Notes under the pieces: model-generated
What the model saw: the letters and a program-made list of their open reading frames with translations, nothing else
What the model was told of the DNA's origin: nothing
Database searches by the model: none
In this document: positions 32,462 through 40,648 of the stretch, piece by piece
How the letters are laid out: each line of letters opens with the position of its first letter
How positions within the stretch are numbered: the stretch's first letter is position 1
NCBI GenBank assembly: GCA_965215445.1
Contig: CBDCDT010000002.1
Span: 2,232,001 to 2,296,000, forward strand
Reading direction: 5' to 3'
DNA length: 64,000 nt
Source: CBDBLK01 sp965215445
Lineage (GTDB): Bacteria; Bdellovibrionota; Bacteriovoracia; Bacteriovoracales; Bacteriovoracaceae
Program-made: the position numbers and the translations under genes

Positions 32462-32528
32462 CGTAAACCTCCACAAAGTTTGATTGCTAAAATAAGTCAA
32501 CAATATGGAATAAAAATTGTGATTAATC

Positions 32529-32560
32529 AAATTTTGAAAAAAGTCACACTGGCCGGGTGA
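32529..32560 (+). repeat. 32-bp direct repeat, right of the FGE-like gene
   Basis: The second copy of the repeat at 30945-30976 (31 of 32 identical), 68 bp upstream of the FGE-like start codon. The distance between copies is 1584 bp. Confidence 0.9.
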
Positions 32561-32653
32561 ATGATAATAACACAGAGCACTGTTTGACACCTACAGAATT
32601 TTGGAATAGAGACTAGAGTTAATTGGCCAAGGGGGGGATGAGGTTTGTTTAAA

Positions 32654-33235
32654 ATGATAAGCGTTCAAAATGATAGTCTGGTTTCTTTTCTCCAAAAAGA
32701 GGGAAAGAGTTCAACGCTATCCAATATTTCCATTTGTCTTTGTGGGGTTGCAGGATTATCTGCTTTGGCCCAAATATCACTCCCTCTTCCCTTTACTCCC
32801 GTGCCTATAACGGCGCAAACTTTTGGTGTTATCGTCATGGGATCAAGTTTTGGGGGGCCTCGGGCGATATTGACGACACTGCTCTATGTGTGTCTTGGCC
32901 TGGCAGGAGCACCTGTCTTTTCAGAGGCAAGTTCAGGAATGGGCATATTGCTTGGCCCTACCGGGGGTTACCTCGTGGGTTTTGTCGCCTCTGCCTATGT
33001 TATGGGCAAAATGTCGGAGCGAAAGCTCGATAGAAAGTTTAAAACCTCGCTGCCTCTTTTTCTCGTCGGGCACTTGATAATTTTTCTTTGCGGACTGGCG
33101 GGATTGAGTCAGTTTGTGAGTTTGGATGCATTACTACAAAAGGGATTCTACCCATTTATTCCAGGAATGTTGATTAAAACGGCATTGGCAGGATTGCTAA
33201 CACCTACCGTATGGAAGCTAGTCAAGGCCTCTTAA
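32654..33235 (+). CDS. bioY: Biotin transporter BioY
   Basis: A 193-residue S-component-type membrane protein. Family motifs: ALAQISLPLPFTPVPITAQT (substrate-binding loop), GGPRAILTTLLYVCLGLAGAPVF and GPTGGYLVGFVASAYVMG, with six hydrophobic helices. It imports biotin alone or with an ECF AT module; no EcfA/T genes are adjacent. ATG 32654 has GATGAGG ten bases upstream; a TTG at 32645 is too close to that site. Solitary gene, divergent from the FGE-like gene. Confidence 0.95.
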   Translation: MISVQNDSLVSFLQKEGKSSTLSNISICLCGVAGLSALAQISLPLPFTPVPITAQTFGVIVMGSSFGGPRAILTTLLYVCLGLAGAPVFSEASSGMGILLGPTGGYLVGFVASAYVMGKMSERKLDRKFKTSLPLFLVGHLIIFLCGLAGLSQFVSLDALLQKGFYPFIPGMLIKTALAGLLTPTVWKLVKAS

Positions 33236-33271
33236 CTACACCAACCCCGAAAAAAACTTTTCGTATCCAAT

Positions 33272-33319
33272 TATCACCGTACTGATAATTGGTCGTGACC
33301 AGTTATCAGTACGGTGATA
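33272..33319. repeat. 48-bp palindrome between bioY and the XRE gene
   Basis: TATCACCGTACTGATAA (33272-33288) and its exact complement TTATCAGTACGGTGATA (33303-33319) enclose TTGGTC-GT-GACCAG, which extends the stem to about 23 bp with one wobble. Each arm contains its own small dyad (TTATCA...TGATAA). It lies between converging genes and lacks a T run. It could be a bidirectional terminator, a protein-binding site or a recombination site. Confidence 0.8.
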
Positions 33320-33330
33320 GGCCTACCGGT

Positions 33331-33648
33331 CTAGTTAACTCGCCGTTCGTAGGCCATGTTGCCGCTCCTGAATTTGACCTTACCCACGGCCACTCTCAGG
33401 TAGTTGTTGAGGGTGGCCTCGTGGTCTTTGAGAATCGCCTCTTTGATCTCTTCGTGGGTGACGTCGAGAATATCGCTGATGCGGTTGAGCATTTTGAGAG
33501 GGACATTGCACAACGCCCTTTCAACATTACTGACAAACTGGCCGTTTTTGTAACCTAGTAGTTGGCTGAGTTCTAGCTGGGAATAGTTTTTGGGGTGGCC
33601 GAGCCTCTTCTCTCGAACTAATTTGGCCACGTTTTGAAAGCTGCGCAT
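33331..33648 (-). CDS. XRE-family helix-turn-helix regulator
   Basis: A 105-residue protein with an N-terminal helix-turn-helix (VREKRLGHPKNYSQLELSQLLGYKNGQFVSNVERALCNVP, read as helices YSQLELSQLLGY and GQFVSNVERA) and a helical tail (DILDVTHEEIKEAILKDHEA). AGAGGAGGATCA precedes the ATG at 33648, favoured over 33663. It diverges from nfeD, and a 14-bp palindrome upstream of its start suggests self-regulation. Confidence 0.85.
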   Translation of the reverse strand: MRSFQNVAKLVREKRLGHPKNYSQLELSQLLGYKNGQFVSNVERALCNVPLKMLNRISDILDVTHEEIKEAILKDHEATLNNYLRVAVGKVKFRSGNMAYERRVN

Positions 33649-33681
33649 TGATCCTCCTCTCATGGAAAAACCGGGAAATTT

Positions 33682-33718
33682 TTAAACCCGTTTAATAAAA
33701 TTTAATCCCAGTAAACGA
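33682..33718. promoter_or_regulatory. Probable operator between the XRE gene and nfeD
   Basis: TTAAAC-CC-GTTTAA (33682-33695) is a perfect palindrome 34 bp upstream of the XRE start codon. A related sequence TTTAATCCCAGTAAAC follows at about 33701-33716. The tandem arrangement fits an autoregulatory XRE operator. Confidence 0.5.
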
Positions 33719-33806
33719 AATTTGCTAACCTTTTTTCTAATGACAAGGAGAATAAATATAGGTTTATCTAGTATTTTCAATAACTTAGGAGACTCTTTGT
33801 GACACT

Positions 33807-35174
33807 ATGAGCAATTGCCTCAAGGCCTGCCTGCGGGTATTCTCGCCCGTGCCAATCATGTTGAAAAAACTTCTTTTGCTTTTTACCTTCTGTTGCACGG
33901 GCCTGTTGGCGGCCGATGATGAGTCGCGTCTCCACCCCGTCGAGCGCATCGCCCACCTCAAAATCAAGGGTTCGATCAATCCCGCCACCCTCAGCTATCT
34001 CAAGACCTCTTTTCAACGGGCGGATTCAAAAGCGGATATGCTGGTCATCGAAATCAACACTCCCGGGGGACTGGTCACCACTACCAAGGACATTATCGCC
34101 CTGTTTGGGGAAAGCTCCCTGCCGGTAGTGGTCTGGGTGCGGCCCAGTGGGGCCAGCGCCACCAGCGCCGGGGCGATTATCGCCAGCGCGGCCCACTTTT
34201 TGTTTATGGGGCGGGGGACGAATATCGGCGCGGCCACGCCCGTGGCGCTGGGCAACTCCATGGACGCCTCCAGCGACCAGCGCAAAAAGGCGGTCAACGA
34301 CCTGGCGGCCCTGGTGGAATCCCTGAGTGGGCTGCACAAGCGCAACCCCGCGCCCTTCCGCCAGATGATCGAAGAGGCCTCGTCCTTTAGCTCCCAAAAG
34401 GCCCTTGAGCAGCGTCTCATTGACGGTCTGGCCGACGAGCAGGGAGAACTGGAGCAAAAGCTGGACAAGCAGCATTTTACGCTCAAGGGGCAAAACCTTG
34501 TGCTCTCTTTGAATAAACCCGAGTGGACTTTCTACCCCATGGACTTGGGCCAAACCATCCTCAACACCCTGGCCAACCCCTCCACCGCCTACATCCTGTT
34601 TCTCTTGGGCCTGGCGCTTTTGTATCTGGAATTGCAGGCGCCGGGAGGGCTGATTGCCGGAGGAATTGGGGCGCTGTCCCTGATTATGGCCGCCATCAGC
34701 TTTCAGGTTCTCCCGGTGAGTTGGGGCGCTCTGGGATTGATCGTGCTATCCTTCGTTCTTTTGGCGATGGAGATGGCGGTCACCAGCTACGGCATCCTTT
34801 CCCTGGGGGGATTGACCTCCCTGGCGATTGGCAGTTTGTTTTTGTTCCGCAGCGAAGACGGTTACCTCCAGCTTTCGAGTTCGATGCTTTATAGCGTCTT
34901 CGCCGCTGCCGCCGTTTTTATAGGCCTTGCGCTGTGGGTTTTCCTGAAAGAGAGCAAAGAAAACCGCCTGGGGGAGTACAACTCCCTTGCCGGACTCAAG
35001 GCCCGGGTGATAGAAGAACTTCCCGGGGCCATTGAAGGCGAATTTTTCTACCAGGTCAAAGTTGGCGGCGAAATTTGGCGCGCCAAATCGCGCAAGCGTT
35101 TGAATCCCGGAGATTTTGCCGAAGTCGAGGGAAGGGAAGAAAAGGATATGGCACTCATTCTCAAAAACTCTTAA
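33807..35174 (+). CDS. nfeD: NfeD family membrane-bound serine protease (NfeD1b/ClpP-class)
   Basis: A 455-residue protein. A signal or anchor segment (MLKKLLLLFTFCCTGLLAAD) is followed by a ClpP-class serine protease domain: EINTPGGLVTT, RPSGASATSAGAIIASAAH (nucleophile serine region), and an R/K-rich helix. Four to five membrane helices (about 270-385) and a C-terminal OB-fold NfeD domain (LKARVIEELPGAIEGEFF; VKVGGEIWRAKSRK; GDFAEVEG) complete it. It pairs with the slipin gene 16 bp downstream, as in many genomes. The start may be ATG 33807 or, to begin at the signal peptide, ATG 33858; neither has a well-spaced ribosome site. Confidence 0.93.
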   Translation: MSNCLKACLRVFSPVPIMLKKLLLLFTFCCTGLLAADDESRLHPVERIAHLKIKGSINPATLSYLKTSFQRADSKADMLVIEINTPGGLVTTTKDIIALFGESSLPVVVWVRPSGASATSAGAIIASAAHFLFMGRGTNIGAATPVALGNSMDASSDQRKKAVNDLAALVESLSGLHKRNPAPFRQMIEEASSFSSQKALEQRLIDGLADEQGELEQKLDKQHFTLKGQNLVLSLNKPEWTFYPMDLGQTILNTLANPSTAYILFLLGLALLYLELQAPGGLIAGGIGALSLIMAAISFQVLPVSWGALGLIVLSFVLLAMEMAVTSYGILSLGGLTSLAIGSLFLFRSEDGYLQLSSSMLYSVFAAAAVFIGLALWVFLKESKENRLGEYNSLAGLKARVIEELPGAIEGEFFYQVKVGGEIWRAKSRKRLNPGDFAEVEGREEKDMALILKNS

Positions 35175-35190
35175 ACACGAAGGAGAAACC

Positions 35191-35934
35191 ATGCAACCGT
35201 TACTGTTACTTGTCTTTTTACTGGGCGTTTTGCTCTTTAACATCGTCAAAATTTTGCGGGAATACCAACGGGCAGTGATTTTTCGCCTGGGGCGTTTTAC
35301 CGGGATTCGCGGCCCGGGGCTGATTCTGCTGATTCCCGGCCTGGAAAAAATGGTGCGCGTCGATCTGCGCACGGTGACCATGGACATCCCCTCCCAAGAC
35401 ATTATCTCCAAAGACAACGTCACCCTCAAAGTCAACGGAGTGGTCTATTTCCGCGTGGATCACCCCGAAAAGGCGATTATTGCCGTCGAGGATTTTTATT
35501 CCGCCACCGCCCAGATCGCCCAGACCACCCTGAGAACGGTGATCGGCCAGTACGAACTGGACGAAATTTTGCAGCAGAGAGACCGCATCAACGCCAGTTT
35601 GCAGGCCATTTTAGACGAGCAAACCGAACCCTGGGGCATCAAGGTCAGCACCGTGGAAGTCAAGGCCATAGACCTCCCTTTGGAAATGCAAAGGGCGATG
35701 GCCAAACAGGCCGAGGCCGAGCGGGACAAACGCGCCAAAGTCATCTCTGCCGAGGGCGAACTGGACGCCTCCCGCAAACTCGCCGAAGCGGCCAAGGTGC
35801 TGGGGGAACAGAAAAACGCCATCACCTTGAGGTATTTGGAGACGGTGCGGGAAATTTCCCACGGGGAGGGCAAGACCAACAACTTTATCCCCATTCCCCT
35901 GCAACTTTTTGACCACCTATCCTCAAAAAAATAA
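35191..35934 (+). CDS. Slipin / SPFH-domain membrane protein
   Basis: A 247-residue protein of the stomatin-prohibitin group. One N-terminal membrane segment (LLLLVFLLGVLLFNIV), then the SPFH domain: EYQRAVIFRLGRFTGIRGPGL, VDLRTVTMDIPSQDIISKDNV, LRTVIGQYELDEILQQRD, and the alanine/glutamate-rich helix MAKQAEAERDKRAKVISAEGE. AGGAGAAACC supports ATG 35191. It forms a membrane-microdomain protease pair with nfeD, which is thought to cleave the slipin C-terminus. It shares one base with the next gene's start (TAATG). Confidence 0.95.
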   Translation: MQPLLLLVFLLGVLLFNIVKILREYQRAVIFRLGRFTGIRGPGLILLIPGLEKMVRVDLRTVTMDIPSQDIISKDNVTLKVNGVVYFRVDHPEKAIIAVEDFYSATAQIAQTTLRTVIGQYELDEILQQRDRINASLQAILDEQTEPWGIKVSTVEVKAIDLPLEMQRAMAKQAEAERDKRAKVISAEGELDASRKLAEAAKVLGEQKNAITLRYLETVREISHGEGKTNNFIPIPLQLFDHLSSKK

Positions 35935-37166
35935 TGGGCCAGCGTATTGTCATCACCGGGGTGGGCCTGGCCGCTCCCAATGCCAATAATTTTTCGGACT
36001 TTCGCCGCGCCCTTTTGGAGGGAGAAAGCGGCCTTTGCGAAATGGAAACCCGTTACATGGGCAAAGTGGCGGCGGGGCTGTGCCGTTTTGACGAGCGCAA
36101 ATACCAGAGTTTTAAAATGCGCCGCCGGGGCACCCGCGCCGGGGCGATCGGAATTTACTGCGCCCGCGAGGCCTTGGCCCACGCCCAACTCGAATGGCCG
36201 CCCTCAAACCACCGTCGAGTGGGGGTCTATGTGGGCATTACCGAGCACGGCAACGTGGAAACCGAAAATGAAATTTATGAGCTTCACCAAAATGGCCTGG
36301 ACGCCTCCTTGTGGTCGCCCCACCACAACCCGCGCACAGTGGCCAACGCTCCGGCGGGGGAAATTTCCCTCAATTTGGGATTGACAGGCCCGGCCTACAC
36401 CATCGGCGCGGCCTGTGCCGCCGGCAATTTGGGGATGATTCACGGGGCGCAAATGATCCGCGCCGGAGAGGTGGATTGGTGCCTGGCCGGAGGGTTGAGC
36501 GAGTCTCCCCACACCTTTGGCATTTTTGCCGCCTTTGGCGCCCAGGGGGCACTGGGAAGACACCCCGACCCCACCTTGGCGACCCGCCCGCTGGACAAAT
36601 CCAGAAGCGGTATTGCCGTCTCCGAAGGGGGTTGCCTCTACGTTTTGGAACCCCTCGAACGCGCCCTTGAACGCAACGCCAAAATTTATGGTGAACTCGC
36701 CGGGTACGCGGTCAACAGCGACGCTTGCGACTTTGTACTTCCCAACCCCGACCGCCAAAAAGAGTGTATGCAAGAGGCCCTGAACAAGGCGGGGCTGGCC
36801 CCCGAGCAGATTGACCTGGTGAGTTTACACGCCACCGGAACGCAACAGGGCGATATTCAGGAGTGTTGGGCCGTGCGCCAGGTGTTTGGCGAGTCTTACG
36901 AGGCCAAAATGAACGCCACCAAGGGGTTTATCGGGCACTGCATGGGCGCCGCCGGGGCCTTGGAACTGGCGGGAAACCTCCCCTCCTTTGACGATGGGAT
37001 GGTGCATGGTTGCCGCAATATTGAAGAACTCGATGAACAATGCTATCTTTCTGGCCTGGTATCCAAGGCCCCAGTGCCCAAGGAAGTCCACACCATTCTC
37101 AACAACAGTTTTGGTATGTTGGGGATTAACAGTGTGGTGGTGGTCAAAAAATACCTGAACCCGTAA
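35934..37166 (+). CDS. Beta-ketoacyl-ACP synthase (KAS I/II type)
   Basis: A 410-residue condensing enzyme. The catalytic triad is visible: C161 in YTIGAACAAGN, a histidine in LHATGTQQGD (about 300) and another in GFIGHCMGAAGALE (about 334). ATG overlaps the slipin stop by one base. It is followed directly by an acyl carrier protein and an FAD oxidoreductase, suggesting a small dedicated lipid or polyketide pathway rather than housekeeping FabF. The product cannot be deduced. Confidence 0.92.
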   Translation: MGQRIVITGVGLAAPNANNFSDFRRALLEGESGLCEMETRYMGKVAAGLCRFDERKYQSFKMRRRGTRAGAIGIYCAREALAHAQLEWPPSNHRRVGVYVGITEHGNVETENEIYELHQNGLDASLWSPHHNPRTVANAPAGEISLNLGLTGPAYTIGAACAAGNLGMIHGAQMIRAGEVDWCLAGGLSESPHTFGIFAAFGAQGALGRHPDPTLATRPLDKSRSGIAVSEGGCLYVLEPLERALERNAKIYGELAGYAVNSDACDFVLPNPDRQKECMQEALNKAGLAPEQIDLVSLHATGTQQGDIQECWAVRQVFGESYEAKMNATKGFIGHCMGAAGALELAGNLPSFDDGMVHGCRNIEELDEQCYLSGLVSKAPVPKEVHTILNNSFGMLGINSVVVVKKYLNP

Positions 37167-37177
37167 GAGGAAATGAT

Positions 37178-37444
37178 ATGCCGTCCGCAGAAGAATCCGG
37201 CCAAGTAAGAAAATTCGTTCTCGACATTATCTCCGACATCACGTTGGAGGAAAACGCCGGTGAACTGGACAGCATCGACGACGAAACTCCCCTGCGCGAG
37301 CAACTCGACCTGGACAGCATGGATTTTCTGGACATTGTGATGGAACTCAAAAAGCGCCACAAAATCGAAGTGCCCCAGGAAGATTATCCCCACCTGGCCT
37401 CGCTCAAAAGCTGCGTGGAATATTTAACGCCCAAATTTCACTAA
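37178..37444 (+). CDS. Acyl carrier protein
   Basis: An 88-residue protein with the phosphopantetheine site LDLDSMDFLDIV (S47). The acidic N-terminal half and the LDxxTPLxxxLxLDS pattern are typical. AAGAGGAAATGAT precedes the ATG; it starts 11 bp after the ketosynthase stop and ends four bases before the FAD oxidoreductase gene, so the three are one operon. Confidence 0.95.
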   Translation: MPSAEESGQVRKFVLDIISDITLEENAGELDSIDDETPLREQLDLDSMDFLDIVMELKKRHKIEVPQEDYPHLASLKSCVEYLTPKFH

Positions 37445-37448
37445 AGAG

Positions 37449-38828
37449 ATGGCCCGTAAATACGATGCTATCGTCATAGGTGCGGGTATGTCGGGAATGG
37501 CCGCCGCCATTCGCCTCGCCATGTTTGGCAAAAAAACCTTATTGCTGGAGTGCCACCGCATCCCCGGCGGACTCAACAGCTATTACAAAAGGGGCAAGCG
37601 CCAGTTCGATGTGGGCCTGCACGCCTTGACCAATTTTGCCACTCCCTCCGAGCGCAAGCGCCCGCTTTGCAAATTGCTCAAACAACTGCGCATCCCCTAC
37701 TCCAAACTGGAACTTTGCCCGCAAAATTATTCCATGGTTCAGTTCCGAGAGGCCGCCTTGCGCTTTGACAACGACATCGCCCTTTTGACGGAAGAGATTA
37801 GCAAAAATTTTCCCGGCCAGGTGGATGCTTTTGCCCGCCTGCTCGAACACCTGGAAAGTTTTGACGAGACGGCACTTTCCCACTCCTACCGCTCGGCCAA
37901 AAAGGTGGTGGCCAACTTTATCACCGATCCCCTGCTGTTGGAGATGCTCTTTTGCCCGCCTTTGATTTACGGCTCGGCGGTGGAAGACGACATGGATTTT
38001 TCCCAGTTTGCGATTATGTTTAAGAGTCTCTACCTGGAGGGATTTTCCCGCCCCAAAGGAGGCGTGCGCCGCTTGATCGGCCTTTTGATGGAACGGCTCG
38101 AAGAAGTCGGCTGCGAGGTGCGCTTTGGGTGTGGCGTGCGCGAAATCGTTACCAAGAGCGGCCAGGTCACGGGAATTGTCACCGAAGAGGCGCAATTTAT
38201 CGAGAGCGACACGGTTTTGAGTTCGGTGGGATACCCCGAAACGCTGGGACTTTTGGAGGAAACCCCACGGGAGCGTCCCGCCTTGGGCAAACTCAGCTTT
38301 TGCGAAAGTTTGCTGTGCCTGAAAGAAAGGCCGTGCCAATTCGGACAGGATGCCAGCATCGTTTTTTATAACAATCGCAGCAAGTATCACTACAGAAGGC
38401 CAGAGACGTTGTTTGACTCCCAAAGTGCGGTGGTGTGCTTTCCCAATAATTTTGACCGCGACGATTTGGAGGAGGGCCTGGTGCGGGTGACTTTTATCGC
38501 CAACTATCAGCATTGGAAGGCACTCGCGCGCCCCGATTATCTCAAGCAAAAAGCGCGTGTCTTGAGCGCGTCTTTGGAACTGGCGCAAACATTTTTGCCC
38601 GGTTGGAAGGAAGGCCCAAGTTTTAGCGACGTGTTCACTCCCACCACTATCGAGCGCTACACCCGCCACTTTGAAGGCCGGGTGTACGGCAGTCCCGACA
38701 AAAAGCGCGACGGCCGCACCGGCGTGGATGGCCTTTTTTTGTGTGGCACGGATCAGGGCTTTTTAGGCATCGTGGGCAGTCTTTTGAGCGGAATCTCGAT
38801 GGCCAATTTGCACGGGCTTAGGGTCTGA
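37449..38828 (+). CDS. FAD-dependent oxidoreductase, phytoene desaturase / retinol saturase-like
   Basis: A 459-residue flavoprotein with the dinucleotide motif DAIVIGAGMSGMAAAIRLA (about 5-23), ECHRIPGGLNSYYKRG and the C-terminal FAD motif GLFLCGTDQGFLGIVGSLLSGISMA. It resembles CrtI-type desaturases and 13,14-saturases. Next to a ketosynthase and ACP it may reduce or desaturate an ACP- or lipid-bound acyl chain; that is inference. kmo follows after 45 bp. Confidence 0.88.
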   Translation: MARKYDAIVIGAGMSGMAAAIRLAMFGKKTLLLECHRIPGGLNSYYKRGKRQFDVGLHALTNFATPSERKRPLCKLLKQLRIPYSKLELCPQNYSMVQFREAALRFDNDIALLTEEISKNFPGQVDAFARLLEHLESFDETALSHSYRSAKKVVANFITDPLLLEMLFCPPLIYGSAVEDDMDFSQFAIMFKSLYLEGFSRPKGGVRRLIGLLMERLEEVGCEVRFGCGVREIVTKSGQVTGIVTEEAQFIESDTVLSSVGYPETLGLLEETPRERPALGKLSFCESLLCLKERPCQFGQDASIVFYNNRSKYHYRRPETLFDSQSAVVCFPNNFDRDDLEEGLVRVTFIANYQHWKALARPDYLKQKARVLSASLELAQTFLPGWKEGPSFSDVFTPTTIERYTRHFEGRVYGSPDKKRDGRTGVDGLFLCGTDQGFLGIVGSLLSGISMANLHGLRV

Positions 38829-38873
38829 AGATTATAGCTTGAGCTTTTAAGATGCCCTTTGCTATAAGGAAAT

Positions 38874-40202
38874 ATGCCATCACAAGTTATCATCGGTGCC
38901 GGGTTGGTGGGGTGTTTGCTCGCCATCATGCTGAAAAAGCGCGGCCACCCGGTAGACATTTACGAAAAACGGCCCGACTTGCGCCGGGGAGAGGGAAGCG
39001 AAGGGCGCTCCATCAATTTGGTGATTACCACTCGGGGCATCGCCGCGCTGGAAAAGGCCTCCCTTTGGGAAGAGGTTTCCAAGTTGTGCGTTCCCGTCGG
39101 TGGGAGAATGATCCACTCCCCCGAAGGCGTTTTGACCTACACTCCCTACGGGCGGGAGGGCGAGTGCAACTATTCGGTTTCCCGGGGAGAACTCAACCGC
39201 TTTTTGATAGAGCAGGTGGAACGGCACGGGGGACGGATTTTCTTTGAAAGTCCCCTGGAGCGGGTGGATTTCGAGCGCAAAGTTTTACACTTTACCGGAG
39301 GAGCAAAATGCCCTTTTGGCCGCCTCTACGGGGCGGACGGGGCCAACTCCGCAGTTCGCCGGGATATGCCCGGTGTGAACACCCGGCGGGATGCACTCCC
39401 CTCCGTCTACAAAGAATTTCTCATGCCCGCCAGACCTAAAGACGAGTACCCGATGGAGAAAAAGGCGCTGCATATCTGGCCCCGGGGGGAACATATGCTG
39501 ATGGGGCTGCCCAACACGGGCGGCAGCTTTACCATGACTTTGTACCTGCCCAAAAGTCTGGAAGAGGAATTAAAGCGGGAAAACCAGGCACGGCACTTTT
39601 TCCGCCAGCACTATTGTGATGCCCTGGACTTGGCCCCGCAGATGGACAGCGAATTTATCCAGCGGCCCAGTGGAACGCTGGGAACCGTGCGCTGCCATCC
39701 TTGGCACTGGAAAGGCGAGGCAGTTTTACTGGGGGATGCGGCCCATGCCATCGTGCCCTTCTTCGGTCAGGGTATGAATTGCGGTTTTGAGGACTGCCGC
39801 CTGCTGATGGATTTTTTAGACCGCAGTGAGACAGAGGAACAGGCCTTTGCCAATTTTGACCAGTTTCAACGGGCCAACGGCAATGCCATCGCCGATATGG
39901 CCCTGGAAAATTTTGTGGAGATGCGGGACAAGGTGGGAGACGCTGGATTTCTCCTGAGAAAAAAGGTGGATTCCCTGTTGGAAAATCAATTTGGGCGCAA
40001 GTACCGCACCCGTTACGCCATGGTGGTCTACACCCACATCCCCTACGCGCAGGCCCAAGAGGCGGGAAAGATTCAGCAGCGAATCCTGGACGAACTTTGC
40101 GAGGGCCTGGTGCGTGCCGAAGATCTAAACCTCGAGCTTGCCCAAGCACTCATCGACCAGCGCATGGCCCCCTTTTATGCCCGTCACTCCATCACGTTTT
40201 AG
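38874..40202 (+). CDS. kmo: Kynurenine 3-monooxygenase
   Basis: A 442-residue FAD hydroxylase converting kynurenine to 3-hydroxykynurenine. FAD motif IIGAGLVGCLLAIMLKKRG (about 6-24), EGRSINLVITTRG, YGADGANSAVRRDM, the GD motif VLLGDAAHAIVPFFGQGMNCGFED (about 285-308) and the C-terminal membrane-type region are all KMO-like (RTRYAMVVYTHIPYAQAQEAG). It supplies the step missing from the kynurenine operons 16-20 kb away and is grouped instead with the ketosynthase-ACP-oxidoreductase genes. Confidence 0.96.
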   Translation: MPSQVIIGAGLVGCLLAIMLKKRGHPVDIYEKRPDLRRGEGSEGRSINLVITTRGIAALEKASLWEEVSKLCVPVGGRMIHSPEGVLTYTPYGREGECNYSVSRGELNRFLIEQVERHGGRIFFESPLERVDFERKVLHFTGGAKCPFGRLYGADGANSAVRRDMPGVNTRRDALPSVYKEFLMPARPKDEYPMEKKALHIWPRGEHMLMGLPNTGGSFTMTLYLPKSLEEELKRENQARHFFRQHYCDALDLAPQMDSEFIQRPSGTLGTVRCHPWHWKGEAVLLGDAAHAIVPFFGQGMNCGFEDCRLLMDFLDRSETEEQAFANFDQFQRANGNAIADMALENFVEMRDKVGDAGFLLRKKVDSLLENQFGRKYRTRYAMVVYTHIPYAQAQEAGKIQQRILDELCEGLVRAEDLNLELAQALIDQRMAPFYARHSITF

Positions 40203-40219
40203 CGGAGTATCAAAAGCTG

Positions 40220-40513
40220 TTATCCCGGGCAGTTGTCGTCAGACCACTTTTCCCAGGCCACTTGTTCGCGCCTCGCATCAAGCAATTCGCCTCGCGTTGT
40301 ACTGCAGGCATTTTCCGTCCTGGTGGGGCCGGAACACAGCCTGCGCGCTAAATTGGCCAAACGGTTGATTTCCCCTTCCAAGCGTTCGATAGCGCTTTGC
40401 GCTTCCTCACACGTCGAATTTTCACTGGGGCCATCGGCCAAAGTGGTGTGGATAACACCTAGAGAAAAAATTCCAAAAACGGCCAGTTTGAACAGAGTCG
40501 TAAGTGATTTCAT
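40220..40513 (-). CDS. Small secreted cysteine-containing protein
   Basis: A 97-residue protein with a signal peptide (MKSLTTLFKLAVFGIFSLGV to LADG) and a mature helical part with four cysteines (STCEEAQSAIERLEGEINRL in part; RRLCSGP; NACSTT; DNCPG), probably two disulphides. AAGGAGGGAG lies before two adjacent ATGs; the second (40513) has the better spacing. It converges with kmo. No family recognised. Confidence 0.7.
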   Translation of the reverse strand: MKSLTTLFKLAVFGIFSLGVIHTTLADGPSENSTCEEAQSAIERLEGEINRLANLARRLCSGPTRTENACSTTRGELLDARREQVAWEKWSDDNCPG

Positions 40514-40648
40514 CATCTCCCTCCTTGAAAGTGCCTTACTCACTCTCAAAATTTTAGCGCAATTTCGGCGCGGCCGTCAAAGGTATTCGGGAAATTTATG
40601 CTATCCTAACTTGACGAAAAACAGCACAAGGACTACCACAAAACTCTG

